From positions 124,001-188,000 of the forward strand of contig CAYSQJ010000002.1 in NCBI GenBank assembly GCA_964433345.1: DNA of 64,000 nt, given 5' to 3'. A program made the translations under genes and the position numbers. This stretch comes from Ga0077527 sp964433345 (lineage in GTDB: Bacteria > Pseudomonadota > Gammaproteobacteria > Burkholderiales > SG8-41). Of this stretch, positions 59,288-64,000 are shown piece by piece. Within the stretch, counting starts at the first letter, position 1, and each line of letters starts with the position of its first letter. The notes beneath the pieces are model-generated. The model saw nothing but the letters and a program-made list of their open reading frames with translations. It made no database searches and was not told the origin of the DNA.

Positions 59288-59749
59288 ATGGTGGATGTTG
59301 TTGATAAGGAGACGCGTAGCCGGATGATGTCCGGCATACGGGGGCGCAACACCTCTCCGGAGTTGACGGTTCGTTCGCTTCTTCACAGAGGCGGGTATCG
59401 ATTCAGGCTTCATCGCAAAGATCTGCCCGCAAAGCCCGACATTGTGCTGCCAAAGCATCGTGCAGTTATTTTGATACATGGATGTTTTTGGCATGGACAT
59501 CGCTGTCATATGTTCAGGTGGCCGAAATCCAATCGGGCATTCTGGCGAGCCAAAATCCTGGCGAACGTGAGGCGCGATCGTCGCTCTGCGGAAGGTCTTC
59601 ACGCGGCTGGATGGCGCCTCATGACGGTATGGGAGTGTGCATTGCGCGGCCCCGAAGCGTTTTCGCCGGAGGTTGTGTTCCGGAGGCTGTCATCGTGGCT
59701 GCGATCCCGGATTGATCAGGCCGAGTTGTCAGGCAAAATGTCCCGATGA
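59288..59749 (+). CDS. vsr: very short patch repair endonuclease
   Basis: A 153-residue Vsr nicking enzyme that repairs T:G mismatches arising from deaminated 5-methylcytosine. RSRMMSGIRGRNTSPE opens the domain, Asp51 in KPDIVL is the catalytic residue (same number as in E. coli Vsr), and GCFWHGHRCHMF is the zinc site. It lies six bases after the methylase stop and overlaps the nuclease start by four bases, so the three genes form one operon. Confidence 0.95.
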   Translation: MVDVVDKETRSRMMSGIRGRNTSPELTVRSLLHRGGYRFRLHRKDLPAKPDIVLPKHRAVILIHGCFWHGHRCHMFRWPKSNRAFWRAKILANVRRDRRSAEGLHAAGWRLMTVWECALRGPEAFSPEVVFRRLSSWLRSRIDQAELSGKMSR

Positions 59750-61059
59750 CGTTTCCTGACATTAGTTCGCTAACCCGCAGGTTCCTAGAACTGGGCGTCA
59801 CGCAGGTATTCTGCAAGGCGCTGGCGGAAAACGACAATACGAAGCAGCAAATCTACCTTGGTGGAAGTTTCGAAGTGCTAAAACTTCTGCCGCACCGTGA
59901 TATCCGGACGGAGTCTGGCGGGAAGCGGCCAAATTTCAAGGCGTCGCTCCAAATGTCATGGGTTAATGATGCCGGCCACGTTGCAGAGGCGCCGGGCGCA
60001 CAGTTGATTCTTTATCCTGATTACCCTGAGGTGCGTCTTTCCGGATTCCTGCGTGGATGTCCGACCGCACCATCTACGGGAATGCAGCCAGTACCCAAAG
60101 ATTTGCGCAAACACAACAATGGCCCGGACGGCCGAGTCTTGTTTTTTGGTGTGAATCCGGGAAAGGCCGTCTATCTTTATCTGGGGTTGGCTGGAAGTGG
60201 GATAGCCGCAGAGTTCAAGCAAATTCTGGATGAGGGTAAGTTGCAGGGCGAGGGCGTTTTTTGGCGAATATCAGTTGATGATGAAGGTGTGCCGCGGGAC
60301 GAGCTTTTGTCGAGGTTGCGGGCGATTCATCAAGAAGGATGGCATGTGTCGTGCCGCATGAATGCGGCGGGGAAGGTGATGGCTTATCAGGCACAGAACG
60401 GTGGCGGCTATACGCTTGAGGCGCTTCTCGGGATAAAGCCGAACGCTGTTGCTGCTCCTGACTTCAAGGGATGGGAAGTGAAGGCCTATGGCAGCGGGAA
60501 GGTGACGTTGATGACGCCGGAGCCTGATATTGGCTACTACGGAGAACATGGTGTTGAGGCTTTTGTGCGCAAATACGGGAGAAAGATCGAGGGGGATGTT
60601 CTTTACTTTACCGGAATTCATCGTGCTGGCCAGATTTGTAATGCATCCGGGCAGACTCTCAGATTGAGTGGATTCAGTGCCTCCAAAGGAAAAATAACGG
60701 ATGTAGCCGGCGGTATCGAGTTGATTGATGACAAAGGAAATGTATCGGCAGGATGGTCATTCCAAGGGTTGATTGAGCATTGGGGCCGAAAGCATGCGGC
60801 GGCAGCTTACGTGCCCTATGAAAAAAAGAAGGTGATGCCTCCCGAGTATCAATATAAAAGTCCGGTTTTTCTTGGAGAGGAGACAGAGTTTTCGCTTTAT
60901 CTGGGCTCACTCGCTACGGGGCATGTCATGTACGATCCGGGATCGAAAGTCATGAACGCAAGTACTGGAAAATCTTCCGTAAAGGCACGCAGCCAATTCC
61001 GTATTCCGGTTCGTCATTTGGGCTCGCTTTATCGAAAATTTGAGGCGGTAAATTTGTAA
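59746..61059 (+). CDS. restriction endonuclease: EcoRII-N-like domain plus MvaI/BcnI-like catalytic domain
   Basis: A 437-residue nuclease, partner of the C5 methylase. The catalytic core is MvaI/BcnI-like: GGGYTLEALLGI (Glu225) then PDFKGWEVKAYG, where Asp239, Glu244 and Lys246 have the D-x4-E-x-K spacing of MvaI. MvaI and BcnI themselves are much shorter. The N-terminal 170 residues (VFCKALAENDNTKQQIYLGG, LLPHRDI) resemble the B3-like effector domain of EcoRII (KRLSANDT type), which would make the enzyme require a second site or a DNA effector. Start overlaps vsr. Lower GC than its flanks. Confidence 0.82.
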   Translation: MTFPDISSLTRRFLELGVTQVFCKALAENDNTKQQIYLGGSFEVLKLLPHRDIRTESGGKRPNFKASLQMSWVNDAGHVAEAPGAQLILYPDYPEVRLSGFLRGCPTAPSTGMQPVPKDLRKHNNGPDGRVLFFGVNPGKAVYLYLGLAGSGIAAEFKQILDEGKLQGEGVFWRISVDDEGVPRDELLSRLRAIHQEGWHVSCRMNAAGKVMAYQAQNGGGYTLEALLGIKPNAVAAPDFKGWEVKAYGSGKVTLMTPEPDIGYYGEHGVEAFVRKYGRKIEGDVLYFTGIHRAGQICNASGQTLRLSGFSASKGKITDVAGGIELIDDKGNVSAGWSFQGLIEHWGRKHAAAAYVPYEKKKVMPPEYQYKSPVFLGEETEFSLYLGSLATGHVMYDPGSKVMNASTGKSSVKARSQFRIPVRHLGSLYRKFEAVNL

Positions 61060-61144
61060 TTGAAGATCTTCTAACGCAAATAGTGTTCCTTGGGGTAACC
61101 CCCCATTTTTAGCACCAGCGAGAAGTGGGGTTAAGCAGCCGACT

Positions 61145-61780
61145 TCAGCCTCGCCGCGGCTCAAACGCCAGCCTGACCGCCAGCGCGGCAAGCACGCCGC
61201 CCATCACGTAGCGCTGTGTGGCCAGCCAGAAGGGATTGCGCGCGAACCAGCCGGCGATGCCGGCGGCTGACAGTGCGATCAGCAGGTTGACGGCGAAACT
61301 CACGCCGATCTGCGTCACCCCCAGCGTGACGCTTTGCAGCAACACCGCGCCGCGCGCAGTATCAATGAACTGCGGGAAGATCGACAGGTAGAACACGGCG
61401 GCCTTGGGGTTCAGCAGATTGGTGAGAAAGCCCATCAGGAACAACCGGCGCGGAGAATCCGGGGGCAGTGCGCGCGGCTCGAAGGGCGAGCGCGCGCCGG
61501 GTTTCACCGCTTCCCAAGCGAGCCACAGCAGATACAGCGCACCCAGCCACTTCAGCAGTTCGTAGGCCAGCGGCACGGCAAGAAATATCGCCGACAGGCC
61601 GATTGCCGCGGCGAGCATGTGCACGAAGAATCCGGCAACCACGCCGAACAGGGAAACAACGCCGGCTGCGCGACCCTGGCAGATCGAGCGCGAAATCAGA
61701 TAAATCATGTTGGGGCCGGGCGTCAGCACCATCAGCAATGCGGCGCCGGCGAACAGCAACAGGTCGGGGAGGGGGATCAC
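61145..61780 (-). CDS. LysE/RhtB-family amino-acid exporter
   Basis: A 211-residue inner-membrane exporter with six hydrophobic spans. The signature LLMVLTPGPNMIYLISRSIC near the N-terminus and FLMGFLTNLLNPKAAVFYLS (about 115-135) are typical of the RhtB group that exports threonine, homoserine or leucine. The gene lies at the right edge of the restriction island, 85 bases after the nuclease stop and convergent with it; that gap shows nothing clear. Confidence 0.9.
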   Translation of the reverse strand: MIPLPDLLLFAGAALLMVLTPGPNMIYLISRSICQGRAAGVVSLFGVVAGFFVHMLAAAIGLSAIFLAVPLAYELLKWLGALYLLWLAWEAVKPGARSPFEPRALPPDSPRRLFLMGFLTNLLNPKAAVFYLSIFPQFIDTARGAVLLQSVTLGVTQIGVSFAVNLLIALSAAGIAGWFARNPFWLATQRYVMGGVLAALAVRLAFEPRRG

Positions 61781-61798
61781 GGTGGAAATGCCGGCGGG

Positions 61799-61984
61799 TC
61801 AGGGCTGCGGTATACCAAGATCCTTGCAGATCTTGCGGGCGAGGTGGTCGTTGATTTCGTTGTGGCGTGGAATGGCGCTGCGGCGGTTCAGGCCGGCGTT
61901 ATGCCACCAGGAGTGGTTGTCGCCTTCGCGGAGCAGGGTGCAGCCGTGTGCGGAGAGGTGTCGCAGCAAATCGCGACGCTTCAT
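61799..61984 (-). CDS. hicA: HicA-family toxin
   Basis: A 61-residue mRNA-interferase-like toxin of the HicA/YcfA family. KRRDLLRHLSAHGCTLLREG precedes the catalytic His in DNHSWWHN, and SAIPRHNEINDHLARKICKD is the double-stranded RNA-binding-like end. Its start overlaps the antitoxin stop by four bases. The toxin follows the antitoxin here, the reverse of the textbook hicA-hicB order. Confidence 0.85.
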   Translation of the reverse strand: MKRRDLLRHLSAHGCTLLREGDNHSWWHNAGLNRRSAIPRHNEINDHLARKICKDLGIPQP

Positions 61985-62193
61985 ACCGCGATATGAAGTT
62001 CTTCGTAACCTTTGCCTGCAGCATCGCGTGCATCGGCGCGATTCATGGCCAATGCCTCCGCGAGTGTCACGCGCAGGGTTTCAAGCAATGCCTCGCGCGT
62101 GGGTTCCTGGCAGTTGACGCCTGGAACCTCTTCGATCCATCCGATCCACCACGGGCCATCCTGTTTTACAACGGCGGTAAAAGTCTGGTTCAT
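61981..62193 (-). CDS. hicB: HicB-family antitoxin, short form
   Basis: A 70-residue partial-RNase-H-fold antitoxin (FTAVVKQDGPWWIGWIEEVP, GVNCQEPTREALLETLRVTL) that blocks HicA. It lacks the C-terminal DNA-binding helix-turn-helix or ribbon-helix-helix found in longer HicB chains, so autoregulation would need another factor. It is translated before the toxin and coupled to it. Confidence 0.83.
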   Translation of the reverse strand: MNQTFTAVVKQDGPWWIGWIEEVPGVNCQEPTREALLETLRVTLAEALAMNRADARDAAGKGYEELHIAV

Positions 62194-62284
62194 GTCGAAA
62201 TCTCCTTGCCCGGCGATTTTACAGGGCCGGCAATAAATGGTCTGGTGACGGACGTGAAACGACGAATGATTGTATTCCAGAGTG

Positions 62285-62319
62285 TTGATAATAACTATTT
62301 GATTATATTGATATTTTTA
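62285..62319 (-). repeat. AT-rich dispersed motif, copy 8
   Basis: The minus-strand core ATCAAATAGTTAT corresponds to 62291-62303. On that strand it follows the DctM stop codon directly (TAAAAATATCAATATA), the same layout as copy 6 after pmbA. It also lies between DctM and the HicB gene. Confidence 0.65.
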
Positions 62320-63777
62320 TTTTCCCTCGCGCAGCATGCGTTCGATCTCCGAAGCTGATCGTTCTTCCCGGGTCATGCCGTCGGCGCCCGGCTTGTCGGG
62401 CGCGCCATCGGAAGGAATGTTGATCTCGATGTTGCCGATGTCCTGCGTTGACGGCTTGTCACTGAAGGCGCTGACCAGCTGCGGGTAACTGATCACCAGC
62501 AGCAGCGCGATGAGCTGCACGATGATGAAGGGCAGCACGCCCCTGTAGATGTCGCCGGTGCTGATCTGTTTCGGGGCGACGCTTCTCAGGTAGAACAGCG
62601 CGAAGCCGAAGGGCGGCGTCAGGAAGGAGGTCTGCAGGTTGATGCCGATCATCACCGCGAACCACACCGGGTCGATGCCGAGCTTGGCGGCCACCGGCGC
62701 GAGCAGCGGCAGCAGGATGAAGGCGATCTCGAAGAAATCGAGGAAGAAGCCGAGCACGAAAATCATCAGGTGCACGACCACGAGAAAGCCGACCTCGCCG
62801 CCGGGCACCAGCGTGAACAGGCGTTCCACCCAGAGGTCGCCGTTGACCGCGCGGAAGGTCAGCGCGAACACCGTCGAGCCGATCAGGATGAACATCACGA
62901 AGCTGGAGAGTCTGGTCGTCGCGTCGAGCGCCTCGCGCAGCATTTTCAGTTGGAGGCGTTTGCGGGCTGCGGCGAGTGCCAGCGCGCCGACCGCGCCCAG
63001 CGCGCCGCCTTCGGAGGGCGTGGCGATGCCGGCGAAGATTGAGCCCAGCACCAGAAAAATCAGAACCAGCGGCGGCACCATCACCAGCAGCGCGTGGCGC
63101 CACAGCGCCGCGCCGCGCAGGCGGCGGGCCTCCGGCGGCAATGCGGGGGCGGCGGCGGGGTTGACCATGGTGGTGATGAAGACGTAGCCGAGCAGCAGCA
63201 TCACCAGCAGCAGGCCCGGCAGCACCGCGCCGGCGTACATGTCGCCGACGGAGGCACCGAGCACGTCGGCGAGCACGATCAGCACGATCGACGGCGGGAT
63301 GATCTGTGCCAGCGAGCCGGAAGCGCAGATCACGCCGCTGGCGAGCCGCGGCGAATACTTGTAGCGCAGCATCACCGGCAGCGAAATGAGGCCCATCGCG
63401 ATCACCGAGGCGGCGATGACGCCGGTGGTCGCCGCGAGCAGCGCGCCGACCAGAATTACCGCGTAGGCGACGCCGCCGCGCAGCGGGCCGAAGATCTGGC
63501 CGACGGTGTCGAGCAGGTCTTCCGCCATGCCGCTGCGCTCGAGCACGAGACCCATGAAGGTGAAGAAGGGGATCGCCAGCAGCAGCGGGTTGGCCATGAT
63601 GCCGTAGAGCCGCTGCGGCAGCGCCTGCAGCAGTTCCGGCTGCAGCATGCCGAGCTCGAAACCGATGAAGGCGAACAGCAGGCCGTTGGCCGCGAGCGCG
63701 AAGGCGACCGGGTAGCCGAGCAGCAGCAGCGCGGCGAGGCCGACAAACATCAGCGGTGCCATCAGTTCGAAGGCCAT
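62317..63777 (-). CDS. TRAP transporter large permease DctM
   Basis: A 486-residue inner-membrane subunit, longer than the usual 425-440. About 12-13 hydrophobic spans, with ARNPS-like loop segments such as PSIVLIVLADVLGASVGDMY and PPFGFALFYLRSVAP. The extra length is a hydrophilic C-terminal tail of about 50 residues (GAPDKPGADGMTREERSASE). It drives sodium-coupled uptake with DctQ, whose gene end is at 63935, and a DctP receptor, possibly the one at 54337. Confidence 0.9.
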   Translation of the reverse strand: MAFELMAPLMFVGLAALLLLGYPVAFALAANGLLFAFIGFELGMLQPELLQALPQRLYGIMANPLLLAIPFFTFMGLVLERSGMAEDLLDTVGQIFGPLRGGVAYAVILVGALLAATTGVIAASVIAMGLISLPVMLRYKYSPRLASGVICASGSLAQIIPPSIVLIVLADVLGASVGDMYAGAVLPGLLLVMLLLGYVFITTMVNPAAAPALPPEARRLRGAALWRHALLVMVPPLVLIFLVLGSIFAGIATPSEGGALGAVGALALAAARKRLQLKMLREALDATTRLSSFVMFILIGSTVFALTFRAVNGDLWVERLFTLVPGGEVGFLVVVHLMIFVLGFFLDFFEIAFILLPLLAPVAAKLGIDPVWFAVMIGINLQTSFLTPPFGFALFYLRSVAPKQISTGDIYRGVLPFIIVQLIALLLVISYPQLVSAFSDKPSTQDIGNIEINIPSDGAPDKPGADGMTREERSASEIERMLREGK

Positions 63778-63801
63778 GGTCTGGGCCGGCCTTTAATCTA
63801 C

Positions 63802-63905
63802 CGTCACCCCGGCGAAAGCCGGGGTCCAGGGGTTTTGTGTCTGCCCGCACTGGATTCCGGCTTTCCCCCCAAGGGGACTTCCTTCGGGGCGCGCCGGAAT
63901 GACGG
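63802..63905. repeat. REP family B element with nested hairpin module
   Basis: CGTCACCCCGGCGAAAGCCG at the left and GCCGGAATGACGG at the right. The second hairpin contains the insert CCCCCCAAGGGGACTTCCTT then CGGGGCGC. It lies between DctQ and DctM on the same strand, so it is transcribed within that unit. Confidence 0.85.
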
Positions 63906-63934
63906 GCTGAAGTTTCGTGGACGAGGATGCCATC

Positions 63935-64000
63935 TCAGCGTTCCGTCGCAGTCGTGTCTTTGCCGCCAAGCAGCGCGAACTTCTTGATCGTCTCCGACAG
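63935..64000 (-). CDS. C-terminal end of TRAP small permease DctQ (partial)
   Basis: Only the last 21 codons are in the window: LSETIKKFALLGGKDTTATE then R and a TGA at 63935-63937. A short basic tail after the last span is usual for DctQ, and the position directly before the DctM gene is decisive for the call. A REP element separates the two genes. Confidence 0.6.
   Translation of the reverse strand: MSETIKKFALLGGKDTTATER

Overview
The window is GC-rich and densely coded. It looks like the chromosome of a betaproteobacterium close to the Burkholderiales. The best evidence is nine Bug/TctC-type periplasmic receptors, many short two- to five-gene catabolic units, and a housekeeping anchor of mog, yjgA/darP and pmbA near 51.7-54.3 kb. 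I see no rRNA, tRNA, CRISPR array, prophage or transposase gene.

Layout. 0-7.5 kb: the tail of an HtrA-like protease, a class II aldolase-family gene, an alpha/beta hydrolase, four Bug receptors and a flavin-reductase-like protein. 7.5-13 kb: an allophanate-hydrolase-type amidase, a formamidase-like hydrolase and a complete ABC importer (binding protein, permease, ATPase). 13-31 kb: a catabolic stretch with two MmgE/PrpD dehydratases, two SMP-30 lactonases, an acyl-CoA ligase, a Gfo/Idh/MocA dehydrogenase, a metal-dependent amidohydrolase, an Asp/Glu-racemase-like protein, a tartrate-dehydratase-like enolase-superfamily enzyme, carbonic anhydrase, an isocitrate/isopropylmalate-type dehydrogenase and five Bug receptors. 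The last Bug gene is divergent from a LysR regulator. 32-38 kb: two type III CoA-transferase-era genes (CoA-transferase, beta-hydroxyacid dehydrogenase), a ThDP enzyme and an amidase. 38-52 kb: a diguanylate cyclase, a glycine-zipper lipoprotein, UMF1 and EamA transporters, a large unknown protein with a PilZ-like motif, a diiron protein facing a cupin/AraC regulator, GNAT, a second CoA-transferase, an FkbM methyltransferase overlapping a 2OG oxygenase, and a carboxylesterase. 52-58 kb: housekeeping genes, a TRAP receptor, another Gfo/Idh/MocA protein and an MFS carrier. 58-61 kb: a lower-GC restriction-modification island (C5 methylase with an HTH head, Vsr, and an endonuclease combining an EcoRII-N-like domain with an MvaI/BcnI-like core). 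61-64 kb: a LysE exporter, a HicB-HicA pair, and the TRAP permeases DctM and DctQ (DctQ cut by the window edge).

Functionally this is a scavenging genome region. Many high-affinity receptors (Bug, ABC, TRAP) sit beside hydrolases, dehydratases, CoA ligases and CoA-transferases that would feed organic acids and amides into central metabolism. No TctA/TctB membrane genes are present, so the Bug receptors must use partners encoded elsewhere or act in sensing.

The least explained signal is a dispersed AT-rich motif with the 13-base core AWCAAWWASTTAT. I found it at eight loci on both strands. It sits mostly at gene ends or starts, but once it lies in frame inside an enzyme gene and once it encodes the N-terminus of a signal peptide. 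Also notable is a roughly 27-bp hairpin module nested inside the loops of two unrelated REP families.
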